64,000 bases of DNA from Streptomyces spirodelae. Lineage in GTDB: Bacteria; Actinomycetota; Actinomycetes; Streptomycetales; Streptomycetaceae. The translations under genes and the position numbers were made by a program. The stretch is taken from the NCBI RefSeq assembly GCF_017676385.1, contig NZ_JAFFZN010000019.1:90097-154096 (forward strand). The letters are read 5' to 3'. This document shows positions 35,839 through 45,900 of this stretch, in pieces (positions within the stretch are counted from its first letter, which is position 1; the number at the start of each line of letters is the position of its first letter). The notes under the pieces were generated by a model that ran no database searches, was not told the origin of the DNA, and saw only the letters and a list, made by a program, of their open reading frames with translations.

Positions 35839-38800
35839 GTGAGCGGACGGTGGGAGTTCTGGGTCGATCGGGGCGGAACGTTCACGGACGTGATCGGGCG
35901 ACGGCCCGATGGGACGCTCGTCAGTGAGAAGGTCCTCTCCCACGATCCGTCGCGTCCCGGTCAGGACGCCGCAGTGGCGGGCATCAGGAGGCTGCTCGAG
36001 GTGCCGCCCGGGGCGCCCGTTCCGGCGCACCGGATCGACGCCGTCAAGATGGGCACCACCGTGGCGACCAACGCCCTCCTGGAGCGCAAGGGCGAGCCGA
36101 CGGTCCTGCTCACCACCCGGGGGTTCCGGGACGCCCTGACGATCGCGTACCAGAACCGGCCGCGCATCTTCGACCGCCACATCGTGCTGCCCGAGGCGCT
36201 CTACGACCGTGTCGTGGAACTGCCGGAGCGGATGGGCGTCGACGGAACCGTCGTACAGCCGCTCGACCTCGACGCCGCGGCGCACGCCCTGCGCCAGGCG
36301 CGCCGCGCGGGCTTCAGCAGCGCTGCCGTGGTCCTGCTGCATGCCTACCGGCACCCGGCGCACGAGCGTGAGGTCGCCCGCCTGGCGCGAGAGGCCGGGT
36401 TCACCCAGGTGAGCTGTTCCCACGAGGTCGGTCCGCTCATCAAGCTGGTCCCGCGCGGGGACACCACCGTCGTGGACGCCTACCTCTCGCCCGTACTGCG
36501 CCGCTACGTCGACGAGGTGGCGCGCGAGTTGCACGGGGTGCGGCTGATGTTCATGCAGTCGAACGGCGGTCTGCGCGAGGCCGGGCACTTCCGTGGCAAG
36601 GACGCCGTGCTGTCCGGACCGGCCGGGGGCGTCGTCGGGATGGCCCGCAGCTGCGCCGAGGTGGGGCACGAGCGGGTCATCGGCTTCGACATGGGCGGTA
36701 CGTCCACCGACGTCTCGCACTACGCGGGAGAGCTGGAGCGGGTGTACGGCACCCAGGTCGCGGGAGTGCGGATGCGCGCGCCCATGATGGACATCCACAC
36801 GGTGGCGGCCGGCGGCGGCTCGGTGCTGCACTTCGACGGCGCCCGCTACCGCGTCGGCCCGGACTCGGCAGGCGCGGTCCCTGGCCCCGCCTGCTACCGC
36901 CGCGGCGGCCCGCTGACGGTCACCGACGCCAATGTGATGCTGGGCCGCATCCAGCCCGCGCACTTCCCCGCCGTCTTCGGCCCCGAGGGCGACCAGCCGC
37001 TGGACACCGAGGCCGTCCGTGCGGGCTTCCGGCGGATCGCCGAGCAGACCGGCGGAGGGCGCACGGCCGAGCAGGTCGCGGCCGGTTTCCTGCAGATCGC
37101 GGTGCTCAGCATGGCCAACGCCGTCAAGAAGATCTCCGTACAGCGTGGCCACGACGTCACCCGCTACGCGCTGGCGAGCTTCGGCGGCGCGGGCGGGCAG
37201 CACGCCTGCGCGGTCGCTGACGCACTGGGCATCAGCACGGTGGTGGTACCGCCGCTGGCGGGCGTGCTGTCCGCGTACGGGATCGGCGTGGCGGACGCCA
37301 CCGCACTGCGCGAACAGTCCGTCGAGAGCGAGCTGACCGAGCAACGGCTGGCCGGTGTGCGCGAGCTGTGCGCCCGGCTGCGGCGGCAGACCAGAGACGA
37401 ACTGCGCGCCGACGGGCTGCCCGACGAGGCGATCACCACGACTGCCCGACTGCATCTGCGGTACGCCGGAACGGACGCCACGTTGACCGTATCGCTGGAC
37501 GGTGCGGAGAGGATGGCGGAGAACTTCGCAGCCGAGCACCGGGCACGCTACGGATTCACCATGGACAAGCCGCTGGTGGTCGCCACCGCGGTGGCCGAGG
37601 CGACCGGCACAGCGGGCCCCGTCAGCGCCCGCCCGGCCATGCCGGAACCCGGCGAGGGCAGTCCGGAACCGCTCGACGTGGTGCGGATGTTCACCGCCGG
37701 GCGTTGGCGGGAGACCCCGCTGTACCGGCGCGGGGAGATGCGCCCAGGACAGCGCGTGACCGGCCCTGCCGTTGTCGTGGAGGCCGACGCGACCACCGTG
37801 GTCGACCCCGGCTGGCAGGCCGCGGCCGACCCGCGCGGGCATCTGCTGCTGACCCGGGTACGGGCGCCGCAGGCGGCACCCGCGGCGGGCACCGAGGCCG
37901 ACCCCGTGCGGCTTGAGGTCTTCAACAACCTCTTCATGGCGATCGCCGAACAGATGGGTGTCCGGCTGGAGAAAACGGCACACTCTGTCAACATCAAGGA
38001 ACGGCTCGACTTCTCCTGCGCCCTCTTCGACCCGGAGGGCAACCTCGTCGCCAACGCCCCGCACATCCCGGTGCACCTGGGTTCGATGGGTGAGTCCATC
38101 CAGGAGGTGCTGCGGCGCAGAGAGGGCGAGATGCGCCCCGGTGATGTCTACGCGGTCAACGATCCGTACCACGGGGGTACTCATCTCCCGGACATCACCG
38201 TGGTGACACCTGTCTTCGACCAGGAGCGGGACGAAAAGGGTACGAAGGGGGCGGACAAGGAAGGCGCGAAGGAGCCACGGCTGCTCTTCCTGGTCGCCTC
38301 CCGTGGCCACCACGCCGAGATCGGAGGACTGACCCCGGGGTCGATGCCCGCGTTCAGTCGCACCGTGGAGGAGGAGGGCGTGCTGTTCGACGCCTGGCTG
38401 CTGGTGCGCGACGGGCGGCTGCGGGAGGAGGAGACCCGTGCGCTGCTCACCCAAGCCCGCCACCCCTCCCGCGACCCGGACACCAACCTTGCCGACCTGC
38501 GCGCCCAGATCGCCGCCAACGAGAAAGGCATCGCGGAGCTGCGCAAGATGACCGAGCAGTTCGGCCTCGACGTCGTACTGGCCTACATGCGGCACGTACG
38601 CGACAACGCGGAGGAGTCCGTACGTCGCATCATCCCCCGGCTGCGCGACGGCAGCTGCGCGTACGAGACCGACAGCGGAGCGGTCATCCGGCTGTCGGTC
38701 ACCGTGGACCGCACGAACCGTACGGCCCTGCTCGACTTCACCGGCACCTCGCCGCAGCGCGACGACAATCTCAACGCGCCGAGTTCGGTGGTGACTGCGG

Positions 38801-39498
38801 CGGTGCTGTACGTCTTCCGGACGCTGGTGGCCGACGACATCCCGCTCAACAGCGGCTGCCTCGCCCCGCTCGAGGTGCGCATCCCGGAGGGCTCCATGCT
38901 GGCGCCCCGCTACCCGGCCGCCACGGTGGCGGGCAACGTCGAGACGTCCCAGGCCGTCACCGGTGCCCTCTACGCCGCGCTCGGCGTCCAGGCCGAGGGC
39001 TCGGGCACGATGAACAACGTCACGTTCGGCAACGAGCGCGTCCAGTACTACGAGACGGTCGCCAGCGGCTCCGGGGCCGGGGACGGCTTCGACGGTGCGG
39101 ACGCGGTGCAGACGCATATGACCAACTCGCGGCTGACCGACCCCGAAGTGCTGGAGTTCCGCTACCCGGTGCGGGTCGAGGACTTCCATGTGCGCCGCGG
39201 CAGCGGGGGCGCAGGCTGCTGGTGCGGCGGCGACGGCGTGGTGCGGCGCCTGCGCTTCCTGGAGCCGGTGACGGTCGCACTGCTGACCGGCCACCGGCGC
39301 GTGGCACCCTACGGGATGGCGGGCGGAAGCCCGGGTGCGCTGGGTGCCAACACCGTGGAGCGCGCGGACGGCACCCGCACCGCACTGGGCGGGCGCGATG
39401 TGGCCGAACTCGGCGCCGGAGACGCACTGGTGCTGCACACCCCGGGAGGCGGCGGCTACGGCAGGCCGGCTGGGCCGGGTCATTCGTTGTCCCGTTGA
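35839..39498 (+). CDS. Fused 5-oxoprolinase/N-methylhydantoinase A+B
   Basis: A 1,219-residue ATP-dependent ring-opening amidohydrolase. Residues 1-680 are HyuA-like (actin-type ATPase fold: 'WVDRGGTFTDVIG', 'GTTVATNALLERKG', 'GFDMGGTSTDVS'); from about 690 the HyuB half begins ('LEVFNNLFMAIAEQMGVRLEKTAHSVNIKERLDFSCALFD'), with 'VNDPYHGGTHLPDITVVTPV'. A single-chain A+B layout is like eukaryotic 5-oxoprolinase, which opens 5-oxoproline to glutamate. A charged insert (about residues 795-812, 'KGTKGADKEGAKEPR') differs from typical HyuB. GTG 35839 begins exactly at family-like sequence. The GntR gene follows by 23 bp. Confidence 0.9.
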   Translation: MSGRWEFWVDRGGTFTDVIGRRPDGTLVSEKVLSHDPSRPGQDAAVAGIRRLLEVPPGAPVPAHRIDAVKMGTTVATNALLERKGEPTVLLTTRGFRDALTIAYQNRPRIFDRHIVLPEALYDRVVELPERMGVDGTVVQPLDLDAAAHALRQARRAGFSSAAVVLLHAYRHPAHEREVARLAREAGFTQVSCSHEVGPLIKLVPRGDTTVVDAYLSPVLRRYVDEVARELHGVRLMFMQSNGGLREAGHFRGKDAVLSGPAGGVVGMARSCAEVGHERVIGFDMGGTSTDVSHYAGELERVYGTQVAGVRMRAPMMDIHTVAAGGGSVLHFDGARYRVGPDSAGAVPGPACYRRGGPLTVTDANVMLGRIQPAHFPAVFGPEGDQPLDTEAVRAGFRRIAEQTGGGRTAEQVAAGFLQIAVLSMANAVKKISVQRGHDVTRYALASFGGAGGQHACAVADALGISTVVVPPLAGVLSAYGIGVADATALREQSVESELTEQRLAGVRELCARLRRQTRDELRADGLPDEAITTTARLHLRYAGTDATLTVSLDGAERMAENFAAEHRARYGFTMDKPLVVATAVAEATGTAGPVSARPAMPEPGEGSPEPLDVVRMFTAGRWRETPLYRRGEMRPGQRVTGPAVVVEADATTVVDPGWQAAADPRGHLLLTRVRAPQAAPAAGTEADPVRLEVFNNLFMAIAEQMGVRLEKTAHSVNIKERLDFSCALFDPEGNLVANAPHIPVHLGSMGESIQEVLRRREGEMRPGDVYAVNDPYHGGTHLPDITVVTPVFDQERDEKGTKGADKEGAKEPRLLFLVASRGHHAEIGGLTPGSMPAFSRTVEEEGVLFDAWLLVRDGRLREEETRALLTQARHPSRDPDTNLADLRAQIAANEKGIAELRKMTEQFGLDVVLAYMRHVRDNAEESVRRIIPRLRDGSCAYETDSGAVIRLSVTVDRTNRTALLDFTGTSPQRDDNLNAPSSVVTAAVLYVFRTLVADDIPLNSGCLAPLEVRIPEGSMLAPRYPAATVAGNVETSQAVTGALYAALGVQAEGSGTMNNVTFGNERVQYYETVASGSGAGDGFDGADAVQTHMTNSRLTDPEVLEFRYPVRVEDFHVRRGSGGAGCWCGGDGVVRRLRFLEPVTVALLTGHRRVAPYGMAGGSPGALGANTVERADGTRTALGGRDVAELGAGDALVLHTPGGGGYGRPAGPGHSLSR

Positions 39499-39521
39499 CG
39501 AAACTGCGGTTGACTTCAGAC

Positions 39522-40220
39522 ATGAGCAACCAGGTGCTGGACGAACTCAGCAGCGCGCGGGAGCAGTTGGGCAGGACCAGCACGGCGGAGCGCGTCGCGG
39601 GCATCCTGCGGACCCGGATCACCGAAGGTCGCTTCCGGCCCGGTACGCGGCTGGCCGAGGAGGAGATCGGCAGCGCCCTGGGCATCTCGCGCAACACCCT
39701 CCGCGAGGCGTTCCGGCTGCTCACCCACGAGCGGCTGCTGGTGCACGAGCTCAGCCGGGGCATGTTCGTGCGCACGCTCACCGTGGAGGACCTGGAGGAC
39801 CTCTACCGTGTCCGCCGCCTCGTCGAGTGCGCCACGCTGCGGCAACTGGCCCCGCCGCCCTACCCGCCGGAGGCCATGCGGGCCATGGAGGCGGCCGTGG
39901 CGGCGGGGCGGCACGCCGCTGCCGAACAGCGGTGGCGCGACCTGGGAACCGCCAATATGCACTTCCATCAGGCGCTGGTCGCGCTCGCCGGGAGCCCGCG
40001 CGCCGACGAGATCATGCGCGGAGTGCTGGCCGAACTGCGGCTGGTGTTCCACATGATGGAAGACCCGCGCCAGTTGCACGAACCCTATCTGCCGCGCAAC
40101 GAGCAGATTCTGCGTACGCTGCAGCGCGGCGAAGCCCCCAGCGCCGAGCGGCAGCTCGCCGTCTATCTCGACGACTCCCGGCGTCGGCTCGCCGAGGGCT
40201 ACGCCCACCGGCTAGGCTGA
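39522..40220 (+). CDS. GntR family transcriptional regulator (FCD type)
   Basis: A 232-residue regulator. The N-terminal winged helix (about 22-90) has 'TRLAEEEIGSALGISRNTLREAFRLLTHERLL'; the C-terminal FCD helical ligand domain (about 95-225) has the metal-type residues of 'LGTANMHFHQALVALAGSPR'. FadR/FCD regulators usually sense organic acids. Its place directly behind the 5-oxoprolinase gene suggests it controls that gene, perhaps with 5-oxoproline or a hydantoin-like compound as ligand (inference). Confidence 0.9.
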   Translation: MSNQVLDELSSAREQLGRTSTAERVAGILRTRITEGRFRPGTRLAEEEIGSALGISRNTLREAFRLLTHERLLVHELSRGMFVRTLTVEDLEDLYRVRRLVECATLRQLAPPPYPPEAMRAMEAAVAAGRHAAAEQRWRDLGTANMHFHQALVALAGSPRADEIMRGVLAELRLVFHMMEDPRQLHEPYLPRNEQILRTLQRGEAPSAERQLAVYLDDSRRRLAEGYAHRLG

Positions 40221-40270
40221 CCGGTCGGCCGCGAGCGGCACCCAGGGCCACGGACGGGCGGGACAACCGC

Positions 40271-40290
40271 CCCAGGCCGTCCCAGGCCGT
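40271..40290. repeat. Tandem CCCAGGCCGT pair
   Basis: Two adjacent copies of CCCAGGCCGT lie between the GntR gene and the condensin-like operon, about 50 bp before the first possible start of the operon. Possibly regulatory. Confidence 0.4.
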
Positions 40291-40342
40291 GACAACCGTG
40301 CCGTTTCGGATCTTGTCAGTGCGACCGCTTAATCTGTCCGTC

Positions 40343-41881
40343 GTGACTGAGAGCGCCACCAGGACGAGCACCCCGGCGAGGACAGGTGTGTCCATGCCCT
40401 CGCCGGCCCCGGGCCCCGCGGCCGACGAGGGCCTGGCCCGCCGGCTGCGCGCGCTCGCCTGCACGGCGCCGCTGCACGACCTGGACACCCGCAAGGCCAA
40501 CCTCGCCGGCGAGTACAGCACCTACGAGATGGCCGAGCTGGCACTGGCCGCCATCGACCTGGTCACGCTCCAGATGGACTTCGACACCGGCGCCGACCAC
40601 GAGCAGGTCGTAGCCAAGCTGCTGCCCCGCGTCGCGGCCCAGGCCCCCACCCGCGATCCCGCCGAGCACCAACGGGTGGCCCGCTGGGTCCTGGAGAACA
40701 TGATCAACGTCGGCAGCGTGGACCGCGGCTTCCGCGCCGTCTACGGCACCTTCGACCCCGACGGCACCTATGTGCGGCGGGACTACGACTTCAAGCTGAT
40801 CGAGGAGGTGCCAGGACCCGGCGGCAGCGTCTATCTGCGCACCACCGACGAGGCCGTCAACGTACTGGTCGGCGCGCTCGACACGGACGTCACCAGCGCC
40901 CAGATCGCCGCCGAGGTCAAGCTGGAGGTCCTCATCAGCCGAGGCCGCCTCGCCGACGCCCAGCTGGCCGCCGAACAGGCCCGCTACCGCACGGTCCAGT
41001 ACGCCGAGGCGCTGCGCCGCACCCTGGAGGCCACCCGGCGCGACGTACGCGCCGTCGACTGGCTCAGCGCCGTCCCCGACATGATCAGCGAAGCCCTCGA
41101 CCACGTCGCCGACCGTTACCGCCACGAGAACGCCATCCTCACCAACATCCGCAAGGCACGCGACGAGGCCGCCTCCGAACGCGGCCCCGACCACAAGCGC
41201 CGTGCCGCCGAACTGGTCGACATCGTCAAGGACTGCATCCGCCGCCACACCCAGCTCCAGTCCCGGCTGCTGGAGGCGGGCCCGCTCTTCCGCGCCGAAC
41301 AGGACCGGCAAGCCTTCGCGCCGCCCGCGGCCCGCGCCGGGCTCGATCTGTACGGCCAGCTCCTCGCTCCCGTGCTGCCGCTGCCGCTGGAGGCGGCCAC
41401 CCGCGTGACCGACGCGTTCTTCGCCCGAGGCACCGGGCTGCGCACCCCCGGCGCCGTACGCCTGGGCGACCTCACCGACATGCTGCTGACCCCGCCCGCG
41501 CCCCGGGAGCACCTCGGCGCCGAGATGCCGGAGCCCGACCTGGTCGCCACGCCCGACGACAGCCGATTCAGCGAGGAGCAGCTGGCGGCGGCCATGGAGC
41601 TGCTGGAGCTGCCGCCGGACGCGCCGCGGCGGCTCTCCGGCCTGTTGGCCGACGCACGCCGCCGCGACCCCGATCTGCCGTATCTCATCGCCCTGCTCGC
41701 CGTGCACGCCGCCAGCCCGCCTGTGGGCACCGCCTACCGGCAGGGCGAGGAGCGGCTGTTGTTCGCCGTGGACGACGGCACCCCGCTGGACGACCCGGAG
41801 TTCGGCGGAGCCGATCTGATCGTCGGTACGGCACTGCTGGACGCGGCAGGCATGGCCGCGGACAGGACGGAGGCGGCATGA
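40343..41881 (+). CDS. Kleisin-like subunit of an MksBEF/Wadjet-type condensin (MksF/JetA-like)
   Basis: A 512-residue soluble, highly helical protein, first of a three-gene operon with an MksE-like and an SMC-like gene. The region 'GSVYLRTTDEAVNVLVGALDTDVTSAQIAAEVKLEVLISRGRLADAQLAAEQARYR' (about residues 170-225) has the winged-helix and long-helix pattern of MukF/MksF/JetA kleisins. The assignment rests on this pattern and on gene order. GTG 40343 would be read from a nearly leaderless transcript (TAATCT just upstream, no Shine-Dalgarno). ATG 40394, with AGGACAGG upstream, is an alternative. The sequence is not similar enough to a named family for certainty. Confidence 0.68.
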   Translation: MTESATRTSTPARTGVSMPSPAPGPAADEGLARRLRALACTAPLHDLDTRKANLAGEYSTYEMAELALAAIDLVTLQMDFDTGADHEQVVAKLLPRVAAQAPTRDPAEHQRVARWVLENMINVGSVDRGFRAVYGTFDPDGTYVRRDYDFKLIEEVPGPGGSVYLRTTDEAVNVLVGALDTDVTSAQIAAEVKLEVLISRGRLADAQLAAEQARYRTVQYAEALRRTLEATRRDVRAVDWLSAVPDMISEALDHVADRYRHENAILTNIRKARDEAASERGPDHKRRAAELVDIVKDCIRRHTQLQSRLLEAGPLFRAEQDRQAFAPPAARAGLDLYGQLLAPVLPLPLEAATRVTDAFFARGTGLRTPGAVRLGDLTDMLLTPPAPREHLGAEMPEPDLVATPDDSRFSEEQLAAAMELLELPPDAPRRLSGLLADARRRDPDLPYLIALLAVHAASPPVGTAYRQGEERLLFAVDDGTPLDDPEFGGADLIVGTALLDAAGMAADRTEAA

Positions 41882-41933
41882 CGGGCACCCCGCATCACAT
41901 GACCGGCCCCCCGCACGAGCTGAATGAGCAACC

Positions 41934-42818
41934 ATGACTGACTTCGTACCGGAGCCCGACCCGGACGAGGGGCTCGGCAGCAAGAGCTCCGCGCACCAGG
42001 TGACCCCCGCCGACGCCGCCGACGCGGCGCGCCTCGTCTCGTTCGGCCTGCACCCCAAGCTGGCCCCCGCCAGGGACGCCGAGTACACGGAGCTGCTGCG
42101 GCGCTATCTGGAGGAGCCCGCGTTCGCGCGGCTGGCCGACGCCGTCGCCACCGGCCTCGGTCTCGTCGTCCTGGAGGTCTCCACCCGTGCGGGCATGGCG
42201 CTGGCCGCCGCCGAGGACTCGGTCTTCGCGGTGCGCATGGGCGACTACGCGCGGCGGGCCGGCGCCGATTCCACGGACCGCTTCCTGCACGGCCTCGCCC
42301 ATCTGGCCTGCGCGGCGATGGCCTTCCCCCGCCCCGAGGACCTGGCCGACGACGGCTACATCGGCCGCATCACCGTCAACGGCGTGGACTCCTTCGTCCG
42401 CCAGGCGTGCCGCAGGCTGGAGGAGCGGGCCGAGGCCGAGGGCGAGAACACCGACCCGGCCACCGGCGCGCCGGGGCTGGAGGCGGCCTGGCGGGCCTAC
42501 GCACGGCGCAGCGCCACCGGCGCCACCAAGGACGCCCGCAGGCTGTCCGGTTCCACCACGGGCATCATCGCCAAGGCCGTCGCCTTCCTCGCCGACTCCG
42601 GCTTCCTCCAGCGCACCGGGGACGACGCGGGCGGCACCTACCGCACCACGGCGCGCTACCAGCTGCAGGTCCGCGACATGGCGGGCAGCGCCGCGATGGC
42701 CGAACTGCTGGAGCTGGGCGTCGTCCCGGTCTCGGACGGTACGGCCAGCCTGTTGCCGCCGCCCGAGGAGGACGGCCTGGAGCTGGCGCCGGACGCCGGA
42801 CTGCCCTTCCACTCCTGA
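41934..42818 (+). CDS. KITE/MksE-like winged-helix subunit (JetB-like)
   Basis: A 294-residue soluble protein, 52 bp after the kleisin-like gene. The middle is helical; the C-terminal part is a winged helix ('TTGIIAKAVAFLADSGFLQRTGDDAGGTYRTTARYQLQVRDMAGSAAMAELLELG', about 205-260), as in MukE/MksE/JetB proteins that bind kleisin and DNA. An acidic N-terminus precedes it. Position between kleisin-like and SMC-like genes is the main support. No nuclease motif is visible. Confidence 0.68.
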   Translation: MTDFVPEPDPDEGLGSKSSAHQVTPADAADAARLVSFGLHPKLAPARDAEYTELLRRYLEEPAFARLADAVATGLGLVVLEVSTRAGMALAAAEDSVFAVRMGDYARRAGADSTDRFLHGLAHLACAAMAFPRPEDLADDGYIGRITVNGVDSFVRQACRRLEERAEAEGENTDPATGAPGLEAAWRAYARRSATGATKDARRLSGSTTGIIAKAVAFLADSGFLQRTGDDAGGTYRTTARYQLQVRDMAGSAAMAELLELGVVPVSDGTASLLPPPEEDGLELAPDAGLPFHS

Positions 42819-42900
42819 ACTGCCGCCACCCGCCGACCCGTACGACCTGCCACCCGACCTGTCAGACCCGCCACCGCACCACCGACGAGAGTCCGCCGCC

Positions 42901-45900
42901 ATGTACGAGCTGTCCCGGATCCGCCTCTACTCCATCGGGCCCGCCGGTGCGCGCTACGCCGACACCGTGCTGGACCTGCGCGGAGTGGGCGAGCCCGTGC
43001 CCAGCCCGGCGCCGACGCAGGCGGACTTCTTCGAGGAGGAGCCGCAGGGCCCGCCCCGGCGCCCCGCGCCGGCGGGCGTGCTCTTCCTGGAGAACGGCGG
43101 CGGCAAGTCCGTGCTGCTCAAACTGATCTTCTCGGTCATGCTGCCGGGGCACCGCAACACCCTGGGCGGTGCCAGCTCGGGTGTGCTGCGCAAGTTCCTG
43201 CTGGCGGACGACTGCGGTCATGTGGCCCTGGAGTGGCAGCACACCAGGACCGGCGAGACGATCGTCGTCGGCAAGGTCAGCGAGTGGCGGGGCCGTCAGG
43301 TCTCGGGCGACCCGCGCAAGTTCGCCGAGGCGTGGTATTCGTTCCGGCCGGGCCCGGGGCTGTCCCTGGACTCCCTCCCCGTGGCCGAGTCGGCGGCGCT
43401 GCGGCCCAGGGCGGAGGGCACCTCCTCGGCGCGCGGCAGGCGCCGCACCATGAAGGGCTTCCGCGACATACTGACCGAAACCGGCAAGGCATATCCCAAC
43501 CTGGACGTGGTGTGGGAAGAGGTGCACGAGCGCTGGAACGAGCATCTGACCACGCTCGGCCTCGACCCCGAACTCTTCCGCTACCAGCGTGAGATGAATG
43601 CCGACGAGGGCGAGGCGGCCGGGCTGTTCGCGGTCAAGAACGACTCGGACTTCACCGACCTGCTGCTGCGCGCCGTCACCGACACCCGGGACACCGACGG
43701 CCTGGCTGACCTCGTGCACGGCTTCGCACACAAACTCGGCCGCCGAGCGGAGCTGACCGCCGAGCGTGACTTCACCGCGGGCTCCCTCGACCATCTGCAC
43801 CGCATCACCGAGGCCGCGGGGGCACGCGCCCGAGCCCGGGAGATCCACACCGGAGCCGAACGCCGCACCCGCCACCTCGCGCACCGGCTGACGGCCCGCG
43901 GCACCCAGGAGCGCGGCCGCGCCGCGGAGCTGGCCGAACAGCTGGAGCAGGCCCGTGAGTCGGTCGGCGAAGCCGAGGACGCGCGCGGCCGTGCCTCCCG
44001 TATCGCCGCCGAGCTGGCCTACCGGCACGCCTCGCTGGCGCTGGCTGCCGCCGAGAAGTCCGCCGCGGCACAGAAGCGGGAGCTGAGCGAGGCCAGGACG
44101 CTGCACTCCGCCTGGCAAGCCGCCGAGACGGTGCTCGCGCACCGCACGGCCGCGGACCGCTCGGCCAGGGTCGCCGCCGCCATCCGCGAGGCCGAGCGCG
44201 ACGCGGCGCCCGCGCTGGCAGCCCGTGCCCAGGCCGCCACCGCGCTCGTGCGCGCCCTCAACACGGCGGCCGAGGACAGCGAACGCATCGCGAGCGAGCA
44301 GGAAGAGCGCTCCGCCGCGCTGCAGACCGAGAGCGAGAGCGCCCACCAGGACGCCACGTCCGCCGCGACCGAGGCGCAGCGCGCCCGCAGCGAGACCGAG
44401 CACCTGCGTCAGCGTCTCGCCGAGGTGGAGCAGGAGATGGACCAGGCGGTGCGCGCCGGCTGGCTCGACGACAGCGACCCGGACGCCGACCCGGCACGCG
44501 CCGCGCTGGCCGCCAGCGATGCCGAGAAGAGCGCGGTTGCCGCTTTCGAGTCGGCTCGCGAGGCGGCGGCCCGCGGCACCGAGCGCGCCCGGGAGCTGGC
44601 GAGCAGGCACGCGAGCGCCGAACTCGCCGCGGCCCGCGCCGCGGACGCCGCCGAAGCCGCGGAGAGCGCGTACACGGCCGAGCGCGCCACCGCCGAGACG
44701 CTCGGCGCCGAGGAGCGCCTCGCCGAACTGCTCGGCCTGCCCGGCCCGCACCCGGGCGCGCCGGAAACGGCCGGTGGAGCCGGGGGAGTCGAGGCAGCGG
44801 GGGCAGAAGCGCACGGAACCGCCAGGGCCGCCCTCCCCGGACAACGGGTCGCGGGCAGCTCATCCGAGGCGCGCGGCCCCGGCGCGGACGGCGCAGCCGA
44901 GCGGCGGGCACCCGCCGACCCCGAAGGCACCGAGGCGGGCGGGGGCACCGAGGCAGTCCGGGGCAACGGCACCGTGCCCGGCCAAGGCGGCGCCAGGACA
45001 GCCCGGCCAGGGTCGGGCCCGGCAGCCGCCCGGGCCGGCGCCGACGGCAGCGCCGCAGCGAACCAGGGGCCGCTCACCGCCGAACAGCTCGACCGCAACG
45101 CGGAAGCCCTTCAAGAGCTGCTGGAGGAGGGCGTGGCAGCCGCCGAGCGCCAGCTGTTCGAACTGCGTACCGCGGCGGCGGATGACGCGCGCATGCTGGG
45201 AGCGCTCGGCGAGGGCGGGCTGCTTCCACCGGGTCCCGATGTGACGGCCACCGTCGCGTACCTGGGCGAGCACGGCGTCCCCGCGCTGCCCGGCTGGCGG
45301 TACCTCGCGCAGGCCGTCGACCCCGCCGACCACGCCGCGGTGCTCGCGGCCCGGCCCGAACTGGTCGATGGCGTCGTCATCACCGACCCGGACAGCCACG
45401 CGCGCGCCCGCGAGGTGCTGGCGGGCGCGGCGCTGCTGCCCCGTTCCGCCGTCGCCGTCGGCACCTCGGCGGCGCTGCTGGCGCCTGCGCCCGCGCCGGA
45501 CAGCGGCGGTGCGCCGGACTCCGGCGTGTCCGGCGTGTTTCTCGTCCCGCCCAACCCGGCCATGCACGACGAGCACGCGGCCGACGACGAGCGGCGCCAA
45601 CTGCGGGAGCGCGCCGCGGCACGGGACGAGGAGATCCGCAGGCTGGCGGCCCGGCTGTCCGCCGACCGGTCGCTGGCGGCGCGCCTCGCCTCCTGGCGCA
45701 GCGGCTGCCCCGAAGGCCGCCTCGACGAGCTGGCCGAGGCCGCGGCGCAGGCCCGGGAGGCCGCCGAGGCGGCCCAACGGCACCTCGCTGAGGTACGCGA
45801 GGCCCGCGCGGAGGCCGACGAGCAGGCCGCCGAGACAGGGCGTGTCCGCGACGAGCGCCAGGAAGCCGCCCAGCGCGCCCGCCGCAGCGCGGACGCACTT

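Noticed and set aside
35461..39483. A 1,340-codon minus-strand open frame
   Set aside because: Antisense shadow of the 5-oxoprolinase gene, which has complete motifs on the plus strand.
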